From NCBI GenBank assembly GCA_900752815.1, contig CAADWS010000197.1:1-29079 (forward strand): a stretch of 29,079 nt of DNA, written 5' to 3'. Positions 1 through 8,752 of this stretch are shown in pieces (position 1 is the first letter of the stretch; each line of letters starts with the position of its first letter). A program made the position numbers and the translations under genes. The stretch is from Bacteroidaceae bacterium (GTDB lineage: Bacteria > Bacteroidota > Bacteroidia > Bacteroidales > Bacteroidaceae). Under the pieces are notes generated by a model. The model was not told where the DNA came from, searched no databases, and worked only from the letters and a program-made list of their open reading frames with translations.

Positions 1-1665
1 ACGTATGCTGCGCGAAGGAATATCTATTTCGATGATGTCACCATCCACAATTTTTCCGATATTGCCGCCCGCTGCCGCCTCCGGCGAAATATGCCCGATA
101 CTTAGTCCGGAAGTACCGCCTGAAAAACGGCCGTCCGTAATCAGGGCACAAGCCTTGCCCAAATGCCGGCTCTTGATATAGGATGTAGGATAAAGCATCT
201 CCTGCATACCGGGACCGCCCTTGGGCCCTTCATGGGTAATGACAACCACATCGCCGGCCTGCACTTTCCCATTCAGAATGCCGTCACAGGCAGCCTCCTG
301 CGAATCGAACACACGGGCAGGACCGCGGAAATGCCATATCTCGCTGTCCACGCCGGCGGTCTTGACTACGCATCCGTCCTGGGCAATATTCCCGAAGAGC
401 ACGGCCAGACCGCCATCTTTGGAATAGGCATGCTCCACATCGCGGATGCAACCCGAAGCGCGGTCGGTGTCAAGCGAAGGCCACTCACAGTTCTGACTGC
501 CCATTTTCACAGAGAAACAACCGGCTGGCGCACTGCTATAGATGCGCTTCGCCTCATCGTCCACCGTTTCCTTGCAGATGTCATACCGTTCAAGGTCGGC
601 ACCCAACGTGGCGCCATTCACTCTCACCAGCGTTTCGTTCAGCAAGCCGGCTTTGGAAAGTTCCTTCATGATGCCCAGCACGCCACCGGCCCGATTGCAT
701 TCCTGCACTGAATAGCGCTGCGTATTGGGGGCCAGTTTGCAAAGACAGGGCACCCGGCGGCTCAGCGCATCAATGTCGCTCATCTGGAAATTCACACCGG
801 CCTCATTGGCCACGGCCAACAGGTGCAGCACCGTGTTTGTGCTTCCGCCCATGGCAATGTCAAGCGTCATGGCATTCAGGAAAGCATCGCGGGTTGCAAT
901 GGAACGCGGTAACACACTTTCGTCGCCTTCATCATAATATTTATATGCGTTGGCCACGATCAAACGGGCCGCATCCTCAAAAAGTTTCAACCGGTTGGCA
1001 TGTGTCGCCACTATGGTTCCGTTGCCCGGAAGGCTCAGTCCCAGCGCTTCGGTGAGGCAGTTCATCGAATTGGCCGTAAACATGCCCGAACAAGAGCCGC
1101 AACCGGGACAGGCACGGTTTTCTACCTCTGCCAGTTCTTCATCACTCACCGTGGTGTCGGCGCCCTTGACCATGGCTGTTATCAGGTCCACATTTTCATC
1201 CTTCCAACGCCCGGCCTCCATCGGTCCGCCGCTCACAAAGACAGTCGGTATGTTCAGACGCATGGCTGCCATCAGCATACCCGGCGTAATCTTGTCACAG
1301 TTGGAAATACAAACCAAAGCATCGGCCTTATGCGCATTGACCATATACTCAACCGAGTCGGCAATCAAGTCACGCGACGGCAATGAATACAACATCCCGT
1401 CGTGCCCCATGGCAATACCGTCATCAATAGCGATTGTATTGAACTCTGCCGCGTAGCATCCCAACCGCTCAATTTCCCGCTTAACAGCCTGCCCCACCTC
1501 ATGCAAATGAGTATGTCCGGGAACAAACTGCGTAAAGGAATTGGCAATGGCAATAATCGGTTTGCCAAACTGCTCGCGTTTCATGCCTGTAGCCACCCAT
1601 AAAGCCCGGGCTCCGGCCATACGACGGCCTTCTGTGCTAAATGCGCTTCTCAATTGATGTTTCAT
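1..1665 (-). CDS. ilvD: dihydroxy-acid dehydratase IlvD (partial, C-terminus beyond window)
   Basis: IlvD dehydrates 2,3-dihydroxy-3-methylbutanoate or -pentanoate to the 2-oxo acids of valine and isoleucine synthesis, using a cytoplasmic Fe-S cluster. The reading frame is open for 555 codons from ATG at 1665 to the window edge. The family is usually about 560-620 residues, so only the C-terminal end is missing. Visible family motifs are the N-terminal [20 protein letters not shown], the Fe-S/Mg region [10 protein letters not shown], the cysteine-rich [19 protein letters not shown], and near the visible end the segment [20 protein letters not shown]. The start is well placed: a perfect Bacteroidetes promoter lies about 50 bases upstream. 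Genes downstream, where ilvB/ilvN/ilvC partners are often found, are outside the window. Family assignment is very secure. Confidence 0.97.
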   Translation of the reverse strand, partial: MKHQLRSAFSTEGRRMAGARALWVATGMKREQFGKPIIAIANSFTQFVPGHTHLHEVGQAVKREIERLGCYAAEFNTIAIDDGIAMGHDGMLYSLPSRDLIADSVEYMVNAHKADALVCISNCDKITPGMLMAAMRLNIPTVFVSGGPMEAGRWKDENVDLITAMVKGADTTVSDEELAEVENRACPGCGSCSGMFTANSMNCLTEALGLSLPGNGTIVATHANRLKLFEDAARLIVANAYKYYDEGDESVLPRSIATRDAFLNAMTLDIAMGGSTNTVLHLLAVANEAGVNFQMSDIDALSRRVPCLCKLAPNTQRYSVQECNRAGGVLGIMKELSKAGLLNETLVRVNGATLGADLERYDICKETVDDEAKRIYSSAPAGCFSVKMGSQNCEWPSLDTDRASGCIRDVEHAYSKDGGLAVLFGNIAQDGCVVKTAGVDSEIWHFRGPARVFDSQEAACDGILNGKVQAGDVVVITHEGPKGGPGMQEMLYPTSYIKSRHLGKACALITDGRFSGGTSGLSIGHISPEAAAGGNIGKIVDGDIIEIDIPSRSIR

Positions 1666-1714
1666 AATAGTAAACGCTTCTTTGTGCTTGTCTTCCGTTT
1701 AGATTTACGAAATG

Positions 1715-1745
1715 CAAATGTAAACAAAACAGAAGATACAACAAA
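1715..1745 (-). promoter_or_regulatory. ilvD promoter, Bacteroidetes -33/-7 type
   Basis: On the minus strand TTTG (1745-1742) is followed by exactly 19 bases and then TACATTTG (1722-1715). This matches the Bacteroidetes sigma-ABfr consensus TTTG-N19-TAnnTTTG at every fixed base. Transcription would start near 1708, giving a leader of about 40 bases, too short for an attenuator. Confidence 0.85.
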
Positions 1746-1913
1746 CATTTTGTTACAAAAAACACACATGAATATAAACAAATGATACGCGAAATACAAA
1801 AAATTTACACATATTGTGTCAAGTTGTCGGTACGGCGGAATGAGACATACCTCCATTCTTCCGGAAACCTCCGGCATACTGTCTCCGTTTTTACCCTTCC
1901 GAGGCCTGCATTT

Positions 1914-1994
1914 ACAAAAGTACTGACAGAAAATTCTCCCAGAAGTTTAGAAAAAACTAAAGTACCAAGTGTTTTTTCTATCGTACTGACTGTA
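1914..1994. repeat. 21-bp-period intergenic array, copy 1 (degenerate)
   Basis: Four 11-mers are spaced exactly 21 bp apart: AAAGTACTGAC at 1917-1927, CCCAGAAGTTT at 1938-1948, AAAGTACCAAG at 1959-1969 and ATCGTACTGAC at 1980-1990. The 10-bp spacers are AGAAAATTCT, AGAAAAAACT and TGTTTTTTCT. The second 11-mer is in reverse orientation. The array lies between the divergent promoters of ilvD and the small gene at 2132. Two related arrays occur at 18951 and 28784. This copy has drifted most: only the outer 11-mers keep the TACTGAC core. Confidence 0.85.
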
Positions 1995-2090
1995 GCGAGC
2001 TCATTCTCTGCAAAGTGCGGAAAGGCAACGGAGCGGGCGTCTTTCTTCCGGAAATCGGCCATTGCAGCGTACTCTCCCAATAAAAAATCG

Positions 2091-2098
2091 TAAATTTG
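2091..2098 (+). promoter_or_regulatory. -7 promoter element for the small gene at 2132
   Basis: TAAATTTG followed by CG fits the Bacteroidetes -7 box TAnnTTTG. No good TTTG is seen 19 bases upstream, so only half of the promoter is supported. Its position argues against an in-frame ATG at 2096 and favours translation from 2132. Confidence 0.55.
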
Positions 2099-2131
2099 CG
2101 GTCTGAAATCAAATTAGCTGTTTTTTTCATC

Positions 2132-2386
2132 ATGGAATACAAGAAAGTCTATTCCCCGGAAGAACTGGCCGACATCGTCAGTTGGGCCCGTGCCAACATG
2201 CACAGGCTCCCCAAAAGTCTGCAACTCGGTCCCGGACTCTTTATCCCCGATTTGCACTACACCATGGACACCTATATAGAAATTTGTGAGAAACTGGGCG
2301 ACAATCCCAGCTATGGAGGACAAATCCGGCAGATTTTCATGATGCGCGAACGTCTGCTGGAGGAAAACCTGCTGTTGCCGGAATAA
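2132..2386 (+). CDS. small conserved-type hypothetical protein, 84 aa
   Basis: I do not recognise this protein with certainty. It is a soluble 84-residue polypeptide beginning MEYKKVYSPEELADIVSW, with a central IPDLHYTMDTYIEICEKLG segment and a basic, helical C-terminal part (GGQIRQIFMMRERL). There is no signal peptide, membrane segment or cysteine-rich motif. The general pattern (SPEEL near the start, then SLQL, IPD and a helix) recalls small Bacteroidetes DUF proteins of the DUF6965 type, but that link is from memory and weak. An in-frame ATG lies at 2096 but overlaps the -7 promoter box, so the ATG at 2132 is preferred. It stands alone, divergent from ilvD, and 150 bases before the SGNH/MBOAT module. 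Confidence 0.7.
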   Translation: MEYKKVYSPEELADIVSWARANMHRLPKSLQLGPGLFIPDLHYTMDTYIEICEKLGDNPSYGGQIRQIFMMRERLLEENLLLPE

Positions 2387-2536
2387 AGAAACGGATAGCC
2401 TTAACACGTTCTCTCCCAAAAGGTCTCTATTTTTTCGGCAGACGGCGCTGTTCGCCTGTATCTTTCCTCTATGGCCTGCGTATCATCCCCCTCTACATAC
2501 GTGGGACGACCATCGCTTTTTATGTGACTTTATTAT

Positions 2537-3904
2537 ATGAAACCATATCACAGCCGTCCATTTTTTCTACTTCTCTTTTCCGTTCTCCTGCTTGCAGCAA
2601 TGGGATGGATACAAGTGCCGTCATTCGGTACATTCGAACTGAAACCGGTACGCCTGTTTTCCGACATTACCCGCCGCGACACAGCCACGGACGAAATGGC
2701 TCTCATCATGCCTCAACTTCCCCCGGCCGTCACTAAGGCAAAAACGGACAGCTGCCCGCCGGGAGTTGAAAGTATCATTGACTTCAGCGACTCCACACAG
2801 CGCGGCATGCGCCCGTTCTATGAGGCCCTGCTTCGCCGAAATGAAATGCAGCGCCCCGTACGCATTGCCTACTTTGGCGACTCCTTCATCGAAGGGGATA
2901 TTCTGACAGCCGACCTCCGCGCGTTGCTGCAGGGGGAATACGGCGGTGCCGGTGCTGGCTTCAGCGACATGGCCCCACCTTTTGCCGGATTCCGCATTTC
3001 CCTCCCGCTGCATGCCTCGGGATGGGATGTACGCAACGTCCTGCAAAAGGATTCCTGCGAACGTCACCGGCTCGGGCCTACACAACGTTATGCCATACCC
3101 ACCGACAGCGCCTATACCGAAGCCCGGGGATGCCGCCACTATGCCCATCTCGACACCTTCCACCGGGCTACGATTTACCTGTCCTCTCCAAGACCGCTGC
3201 AAATCCGCATACGCCGCAACCGCAATGCCAGCGAAACGCTGGTTTCACAGGGTACCGGCCAATTGGAGACGCTCGTGTGCCAAGGAGCCATGGGACGCAT
3301 CAGCTGGAAGGTGGAAGGCGACTCACTTGCCACCTGCTACGGTTTTGCCCTGGAAGACAATCAAGGTGTCAGTCTTGACAATTTTTCCTTGCGTGGCTCG
3401 GGAGGTACCTCGCTGGCAGCTCTGCCGCAACAACAATGGAAAGCTTTTGCAAAGGCCCGCCCCTACGACCTCATCATCCTGCATTTCGGACTGAACGTCG
3501 CCAACGGAGAGGTTGTCAAATACGACTATTATACCCACGAACTCACCCGGGTCATCGGACGCCTGAAACAGGCCTATCCGCAAGCCGGATTCCTGATTGT
3601 CAGCGTCAGCGACAGAGAAGACCGTATCGAAGGTGAACTCCGCACCCTGCCAGGCGTGAAGGCACTCGTAGGATACCAAATGAAAATGGCTGCCGACAAC
3701 CACATCGCGTTCTGGAATCTTTACAAAGCCATGGGCGGCGAAGGCAGCATCGTAAAAATGGCGGAAGAGAAACCGGCAGGAGCACGCAAGGACTATACTC
3801 ACATCACTCGTCCCGGCGGAAGCCAACTGGCCAAGCACCTCTTCAAGGCCCTGCAACACGGGTACGAAACATTCAGAAAAGAAAATGATGAAGAAAATCC
3901 CTAA
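2537..3904 (+). CDS. membrane-anchored SGNH/GDSL-like hydrolase, 455 aa
   Basis: This is probably an envelope esterase or acetyltransferase-type enzyme working with the MBOAT protein two genes downstream. Residues 8-25 form one hydrophobic segment (signal anchor or uncleaved signal). SGNH blocks follow in order: YFGDSFIEGD with the nucleophile Ser116, a glycine block GSGGTSL, the GxN block HFGLNVANG, and a C-terminal D-x-x-H in DYTHITRPGG. About 150 residues are inserted between the first and second blocks, which is longer than in simple GDSL esterases and may be a small beta domain, as in PatB/Ape1-type peptidoglycan O-acetyl enzymes. Its last 20 bases overlap the next gene, indicating translational coupling. 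The substrate is not evident from sequence. No clear promoter box is seen in 2387-2536. Confidence 0.85.
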   Translation: MKPYHSRPFFLLLFSVLLLAAMGWIQVPSFGTFELKPVRLFSDITRRDTATDEMALIMPQLPPAVTKAKTDSCPPGVESIIDFSDSTQRGMRPFYEALLRRNEMQRPVRIAYFGDSFIEGDILTADLRALLQGEYGGAGAGFSDMAPPFAGFRISLPLHASGWDVRNVLQKDSCERHRLGPTQRYAIPTDSAYTEARGCRHYAHLDTFHRATIYLSSPRPLQIRIRRNRNASETLVSQGTGQLETLVCQGAMGRISWKVEGDSLATCYGFALEDNQGVSLDNFSLRGSGGTSLAALPQQQWKAFAKARPYDLIILHFGLNVANGEVVKYDYYTHELTRVIGRLKQAYPQAGFLIVSVSDREDRIEGELRTLPGVKALVGYQMKMAADNHIAFWNLYKAMGGEGSIVKMAEEKPAGARKDYTHITRPGGSQLAKHLFKALQHGYETFRKENDEENP

Positions 3905-4820
3905 TCTGCCACGCAAGACGGCTCTGCTGCTGTGCCCGCTCCTGCCGATTCCGGGTATTCTCCTGGCCTTTGAATCATTCATTCCGGAACCGTTCAACTC
4001 CACGGGCGAAAGTGCCGACAGCGTGCTCCGGTCCGTATGGCATCCGGTTGAAGTCAGTTCATCCCTGCCCTCCTCTTTCCGTCAGTCCAAGCCCAATCAT
4101 ATCAGTTTCAGCGAACACCTGACGAGCGCTTTCGACACGCTTTGTTACAGCGGCCGTCCCTTACGCATCATCCAAATTGGCGACTCCCACGTAGCGGGAA
4201 AAGCTTTTCCGCACGCCCTTTGCGAAAAGCTGCAACTGGCCCTGGGAGCAGCCCCAACCGACAGCCTGGGCTTCGGAATCCATTTCGACTATATGGCACG
4301 CAACGGGGCAACCGCAGCCCGGATGCTCACTCCCGAACGCCTGCAGCAAGTGGCCCTCCTGCGCCCCGACCTTCTCATTCTCTCCTTCGGAACCAACGAA
4401 TGTCATAGTCTGAACTACCGTGAAACAGAACATCAGGCCGAACTCGAAAGCGTCACACGGCTCCTCCGGCAATACCTGCCGCAAACAGCCCTGCTACTCA
4501 CTACGCCTCCTGGCGATTACCTTTATCAACGCCGTTACCGCCAGCGACGGCCCAACCCCATGAGCGCCCGCTGCGCAGCCGTCATCCGGCAATGGGGCGA
4601 AAACCACCGGATGGCCGTTTGGGACCTCAATAGCATTGCCGGCGGCGGAGTGGCACCACGCAATTGGTCACTGGCCCGGCTGCTACGCAACGACCGCGTG
4701 CATTTCACTCCTGAGGGCTACACCCTTCACGGGCATCTGCTGGCTGAAGCCATTCTCACAGCCTACAATGCTTATCTCCGGCAACGGGACTCCTCGTCAT
4801 CCACGACCGGGCGTCCCTGA
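3885..4820 (+). CDS. exported SGNH/GDSL-family hydrolase, 311 aa
   Basis: This is the second SGNH protein of the module, unrelated in detail to its neighbour but with a full set of blocks: QIGDSHVAGKAF (nucleophile Ser101), NGATA (block II Gly), SFGTNECHS (block III) and DRVHFTPEGY (catalytic Asp/His). Residues 10-29 are a hydrophobic signal or anchor, so the catalytic domain should lie in the periplasm. An insertion-free core of about 220 residues resembles short GDSL esterases. It overlaps the preceding gene by 20 bases, and 52 bases separate it from the MBOAT gene. Two start codons are adjacent (3885 and 3888); the first is taken. Likely roles are de-O-acetylation, or transfer of acyl groups supplied by the MBOAT protein, on a cell-surface glycan. 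Confidence 0.85.
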   Translation: MMKKIPNLPRKTALLLCPLLPIPGILLAFESFIPEPFNSTGESADSVLRSVWHPVEVSSSLPSSFRQSKPNHISFSEHLTSAFDTLCYSGRPLRIIQIGDSHVAGKAFPHALCEKLQLALGAAPTDSLGFGIHFDYMARNGATAARMLTPERLQQVALLRPDLLILSFGTNECHSLNYRETEHQAELESVTRLLRQYLPQTALLLTTPPGDYLYQRRYRQRRPNPMSARCAAVIRQWGENHRMAVWDLNSIAGGGVAPRNWSLARLLRNDRVHFTPEGYTLHGHLLAEAILTAYNAYLRQRDSSSSTTGRP

Positions 4821-4872
4821 GTTTCCCCCATAAATTCTTCTTGTCCATTCTTTCGCAATTCAACATCCAACC

Positions 4873-6360
4873 ATGTGGAACATCGACCTTGAGCGTTTGG
4901 CAAACCTCTTTATTTACCAACCGGACCAACCCCTTTTCTTCAATTCCGGACTTTTTCTCTTCCTTTTCCTGGCTTTCAGCGGAATCTATGCCCTGCTGTC
5001 CGGCAAAAAAGCCTCAGCCGTCCGGCTGCTCTATCTGACGGCCTTTTCCTATTATTTCTACTACAAGAACGCCGGGAATTACTGTGTGTTGCTGGCGGTC
5101 ACCACTATTGTCAACTACCTGGCCGGACTCGCCATTCATCACAGCCGCCACACACTGATACGCCGCGGTGTACTCAGCCTGGCTGTCGTCTTCATGCTCG
5201 GACAGCTGGCCTATTTCAAATATACCAACTTCGCGCTGTCCATTTTCCAGCCCTTCATCAGCGGCCACTTCGAACCACTCGACATTTTCCTTCCGGCCGG
5301 CATCTCTTTCTTCACGTTCCAGTCCATGAGCTACATCATCGACGTTTACCGCCGTTCGATGCCCGCCACCGCCAATCTGCTTCATTTTTCCTTCTTCGTC
5401 TCATTTTTCCCCACCCTGCTGGCAGGCCCCATTCTCCGGGCCCGCGACTTTTTACCACAAGTGCGCCAGCCGTTGCAGGTGACCCGCGAAATGTTCGGTA
5501 CCGGACTATGGTTCATCATGATGGGACTGTTTAAGAAAGCCGTCATCTCCGACTATATCGGTGAAAACTTCGTCAACCGCATTTTCGACGATCCCAGTCT
5601 CTACACAGGCCTTGAAAACCTTTTCGCCGTTTATGGTTATGCCCTCAAATTGTATTGCGACTTTTCGGGCTACAGCGACATGGCTATCGGTATCGCCCTG
5701 TGGTTGGGGTACGCCATACCCGCCAACTTCCGCTCTCCTTATAAAAGCGAAAGCATCACCGACTTTTGGCGCAGATGGCACATTTCTCTCTCCAGTTGGT
5801 TACGCGACTATCTGTATATTTCGCTCGGCGGCAACAGGAAAGGAAAGTTGCGCATGTATTTCAACCTGTTTCTCACCATGCTGCTGGGCGGACTTTGGCA
5901 CGGAGCATCGCTCAATTTTGTGGTATGGGGCAGTGTGCACGGCGCAGCATTAGGCATTCACAAATATTTCCGCCAACTCATCGGGCATGGCCGCGACTAC
6001 CGTTCCAAAGGGGTGCGCCGTTTCTTCGCCACGTTGCTCACATTCCATCTGGTTTGCTTCTGCTGGCTGTTCTTCGCCAACACCTCGTTTGAAGCATCAC
6101 TAATCATGCTGCAGAAAATTGCGACCGAATTCCATGGAGAACTTTTCCATCAGTTTGTCAACGGTTACCCCATTGTATGCGGACTCATTGCACTGGGCTT
6201 TCTGCTTCATTTTCTGCCAGAGAGTTGGAACCGCCAGACGGGCAACTGGATGTCCCGCCTACCGCTCTGGGGACAGATAATATTCTTTGTCCTCACCATC
6301 TATCTGGTCATACAAGTCAAATCCAGCGCAGTGCAACCTTTCATCTACCTGCAATTCTGA
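4873..6360 (+). CDS. MBOAT-family membrane O-acyltransferase (AlgI/DltB/PatA-like), 495 aa
   Basis: This polytopic inner-membrane protein is expected to move an acyl (usually acetyl) group across the membrane for O-acylation of a polysaccharide, peptidoglycan or teichoic-like polymer. The sequence shows about ten hydrophobic segments from residue 12 to the C-terminus. It has the characteristic AlgI/PatA stretch DFWRRWHISLSSWLRDYLYI, and the MBOAT catalytic histidine is His343 in GGLWHGASLNFVVWG. Its length of about 480-500 residues is usual for the family. It is the last gene of a three-gene unit with two SGNH proteins, the same partnership seen in PatA/PatB and AlgI/AlgJ systems. It ends about 100 bases before a terminator shared with the convergent his operon. 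Confidence 0.93.
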   Translation: MWNIDLERLANLFIYQPDQPLFFNSGLFLFLFLAFSGIYALLSGKKASAVRLLYLTAFSYYFYYKNAGNYCVLLAVTTIVNYLAGLAIHHSRHTLIRRGVLSLAVVFMLGQLAYFKYTNFALSIFQPFISGHFEPLDIFLPAGISFFTFQSMSYIIDVYRRSMPATANLLHFSFFVSFFPTLLAGPILRARDFLPQVRQPLQVTREMFGTGLWFIMMGLFKKAVISDYIGENFVNRIFDDPSLYTGLENLFAVYGYALKLYCDFSGYSDMAIGIALWLGYAIPANFRSPYKSESITDFWRRWHISLSSWLRDYLYISLGGNRKGKLRMYFNLFLTMLLGGLWHGASLNFVVWGSVHGAALGIHKYFRQLIGHGRDYRSKGVRRFFATLLTFHLVCFCWLFFANTSFEASLIMLQKIATEFHGELFHQFVNGYPIVCGLIALGFLLHFLPESWNRQTGNWMSRLPLWGQIIFFVLTIYLVIQVKSSAVQPFIYLQF

Positions 6361-6461
6361 CAAACAAACACACCATCTGTCCCACCACGCCAGACAGAGA
6401 ACATGCACAGCCACCGTTTTGACATCGTGCATAGTGTCCCCAACGCATTCTTCCCCAAAAA

Positions 6462-6508
6462 GAAAGCCGCCTCCGAATGATAACGGAGACAGCTTTCTTC
6501 TTTTTTCC
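6462..6508. terminator. two-way intrinsic terminator between the MBOAT gene and hisIE
   Basis: An imperfect hairpin has arms 6462-6475 and 6484-6497 and an 8-base loop. GAAAGC and CTCCG pair perfectly. The two mid-stem mismatches become G-U pairs in the minus-strand transcript. The stem is flanked on the minus side by a run that reads UUUUU and on the plus side by TTCTTTTTT, so it can end both converging transcripts. Confidence 0.8.
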
Positions 6509-6548
6509 AGTTTCCAGCAATCCGGCACAAGCGGAAAAACAGGAACCA

Positions 6549-7163
6549 TCAATGCTTTTTCCAACCCGGACGATGACGCTCAGCCAGCTCGGCTGCCACA
6601 TCCTCTATTCTCAGACCCTTTTCCGCAAGCAACACTGTCAGGTGGAAAAAGAGGTCGGATGCCTCGTAAATCAACCGCTCGTTACTACCGTTGGTTGCCT
6701 CAATCACGGCTTCAAGCGCTTCTTCCCCCACCTTTTGAGCAATGCGGTTCAAACCGTCGCGAAACAAGGACGTCGTATAGGAACCTTCCGGCATCTCGCA
6801 ACGGCGCTGCACTACCAAATCCTGCAGTTCCGTAAGAAACAGCAAAGGATTGGCTTCGTTCTTTTCACCCCAACAAGTATCGGTGCCTGTATGGCACACC
6901 GGCCCACAAGGGTGCACCTTCACGAGCAGAGTATCTGCGTCACAATCAGCTTTCATTTCGACCAATTCAAGGAAATTCCCACTGGTTTCTCCTTTCACCC
7001 ACAACTGCTGACGCGATCGGCTGAAAAAAGTGACACGTCGCGTAGAAAGCGTCTGCTCATAAGCCTCGCGGTTCATATATCCCAGCATCAGCACCTTGCC
7101 GGTTACCGCATCCTGTATTATGGCAGGCACCAGCCCGCCTTGTTTTTCAAAATTCAATTCCAT
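6549..7163 (-). CDS. hisIE: bifunctional phosphoribosyl-AMP cyclohydrolase / phosphoribosyl-ATP pyrophosphatase HisIE
   Basis: HisIE catalyses steps 2 and 3 of histidine synthesis: the C-terminal HisE domain removes pyrophosphate from PR-ATP and the N-terminal HisI domain opens the adenine ring. The HisI domain shows the metal-ligand motifs KADCDADT and CHTGTDTCW. HisE shows QKVGEEALEAVIEA and the downstream YEASDLFFHL helix. The start MELNFEKQGG at 7163 gives 204 residues, the usual length. An adjacent ATG at 7166 and an in-frame ATG at 7217 exist, but the extra residues from 7217 (lysine-rich, PADSKKSNN) do not look like family sequence. It is the last gene of the his operon, 63 bases after hisF. 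That gap contains the 10-base palindrome CTGCCGGCAG. Confidence 0.95.
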   Translation of the reverse strand: MELNFEKQGGLVPAIIQDAVTGKVLMLGYMNREAYEQTLSTRRVTFFSRSRQQLWVKGETSGNFLELVEMKADCDADTLLVKVHPCGPVCHTGTDTCWGEKNEANPLLFLTELQDLVVQRRCEMPEGSYTTSLFRDGLNRIAQKVGEEALEAVIEATNGSNERLIYEASDLFFHLTVLLAEKGLRIEDVAAELAERHRPGWKKH

Positions 7164-7226
7164 CATTTCTCTATTATTACTTTTTTTACTGTCTGCCGGC
7201 AGCGGTTTCTTTTTCAAAGTTTATCC

Positions 7227-7988
7227 TCACTGTCTGCGACGCACGGGGATGTGACGTTGCTGCAGATAGGTTTTCAGTGCCGGTATGGATATCTCGCCGA
7301 AATGAAAGACACTGGCCGCCAAGGCGGCGTCTGCATTTCCCAAAAGGAAAGCATCCGCAAAGTGCTCCATATTTCCGGCCCCTCCGGAAGCTATGACAGG
7401 TATGGGCAATGTTTCTGCCAGCCGGCAAAGGGCTTCATTGGCAAATCCCTCCTTTACTCCGTCGTGGTCCATACTGGTGAAAAGAATCTCACCGGCACCC
7501 CGACTGGCTACCTCCTCAGCCCATTCAAACAGGCGACGCTCCGTACGCAGACGCCCGCCGTTCAAATAGCACCACCAGTCACCTTCTTCCTGACGGGCAT
7601 CAATGGCCACGACACAAACCTGTGAACCAAAATGGCCGGCAATCTCGTTGACCAGTTCCGGACGCCGTAAGGCTGCTGAATTAATGCTCACTTTATCGGC
7701 ACCCGCAGACAAGAGGCGGTCTACGTCGGCCAATTCCCGTATACCTCCACCCACTGTAAAAGGTATGTTGACAGTCTCCGCCACACGCGTAACCATTTCC
7801 GTAAGCGTTGCGCGCTGTTCATGACTGGCTGTAATGTCAAGAAAGACGAGTTCATCGGCACCTTGACGGCTGTATTCCCGTGCCAGTTCCACAGGGTCGC
7901 CAGCTTCGCGCAAATTCAGGAAATTGGTACCTTTTACCGTACGCCCGTCCTTCACATCAAGACAGGGAATAATTCGTTTCGCTAACAT
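7227..7988 (-). CDS. hisF: imidazole glycerol phosphate synthase cyclase subunit HisF
   Basis: HisF is the (beta/alpha)8-barrel that takes ammonia from HisH and converts PRFAR to imidazole glycerol phosphate and AICAR. The protein is 253 residues, standard for the family. The catalytic aspartates Asp11 ([11 protein letters not shown]) and Asp130 (VVAIDARQE) are at their canonical numbers. Phosphate-binding loops such as [10 protein letters not shown] and VIASGGAGN are present. It lies 20 bases downstream of hisA and is co-transcribed with hisH and hisA, its functional partners. Confidence 0.98.
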   Translation of the reverse strand: MLAKRIIPCLDVKDGRTVKGTNFLNLREAGDPVELAREYSRQGADELVFLDITASHEQRATLTEMVTRVAETVNIPFTVGGGIRELADVDRLLSAGADKVSINSAALRRPELVNEIAGHFGSQVCVVAIDARQEEGDWWCYLNGGRLRTERRLFEWAEEVASRGAGEILFTSMDHDGVKEGFANEALCRLAETLPIPVIASGGAGNMEHFADAFLLGNADAALAASVFHFGEISIPALKTYLQQRHIPVRRRQ

Positions 7989-8008
7989 AAAACCTTTCGT
8001 TTTTTCCT

Positions 8009-8752
8009 TTATTTGTTGACAACAGCTGTTCCCGCCCGCCGTGCAAGATAGGCAGACAAATCAATCCGTCCTTCATAATAGGCCTTGCCAAAGACTACAG
8101 CCGGAATGCCTGCCGCCTCAAGGGCATCAAAATCCTGCTCACAGCTCACACCTCCACTGGCAATGAGATAACAGTCGGGATAACGCTGCATCAAATCACT
8201 GTAAAGCTGCACATTGGGCCCCTCCAGCATGCCGTCTCGACTGATGTCCGTACAAAGCACCTGCTTCACACCATGAGTATAATAAAGGCCGACAAACTCA
8301 TCAAGCGACAGCCCGCCATCGGCCAGCCAACCCTTGATTCGGACCCGACCGTCGAGTACATCCGCTCCCACAATAAAACGTTCGGCACCGTAGGTTTCCA
8401 CCCATTCCAGCACACTGTCGGGCTGTGTGGCCGCGATACTGCCCAGCGTAACCATTTCCGCACCACTGGCAAAAGCGGCTTCCAGGTCGGAACGTTGCTT
8501 TATACCTCCGCCAAAATCAATGCGAAGTGCGGTTGCCGCATGTATCTCTTCCAAAGTTTTCCGGTTAACTATGTGACTGGCACGGGCACCGTCGAGATCG
8601 ACCACATGCAGGCGGGTCAGTCCCATGGCTTCAAAACGGCGTGCCACATCAGCCGGAGAATTACCATACACCCGCTGCGTGTCATAATCACCCTTGGTAA
8701 GGCGCACACACTGGCCCCCCATAATATCGATGGCCGGTATCAAATCAATCAT
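8009..8752 (-). CDS. hisA: ProFAR isomerase HisA
   Basis: HisA performs the Amadori rearrangement of ProFAR to PRFAR in a (beta/alpha)8 barrel. The N-terminal motif [18 protein letters not shown] holds the first catalytic Asp (Asp9), and the second lies in [15 protein letters not shown]. Phosphate loops are DFGGGIKQR and IASGGVS. The start at 8752 is chosen because it overlaps the hisH stop codon in a 4-base ATGA arrangement, which suggests translational coupling. An ATG two codons earlier (8758) is possible. The length is 247 residues. Confidence 0.97.
   Translation of the reverse strand: MIDLIPAIDIMGGQCVRLTKGDYDTQRVYGNSPADVARRFEAMGLTRLHVVDLDGARASHIVNRKTLEEIHAATALRIDFGGGIKQRSDLEAAFASGAEMVTLGSIAATQPDSVLEWVETYGAERFIVGADVLDGRVRIKGWLADGGLSLDEFVGLYYTHGVKQVLCTDISRDGMLEGPNVQLYSDLMQRYPDCYLIASGGVSCEQDFDALEAAGIPAVVFGKAYYEGRIDLSAYLARRAGTAVVNK

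Noticed and set aside
163..1456. Several plus-strand open frames
   Set aside because: They are antisense to the uninterrupted ilvD frame. No promoter or domain was seen.
6477..7625. Plus-strand open frame of 382 codons
   Set aside because: It is antisense to hisIE and hisF, whose catalytic residues are intact, and it has no recognisable domain.
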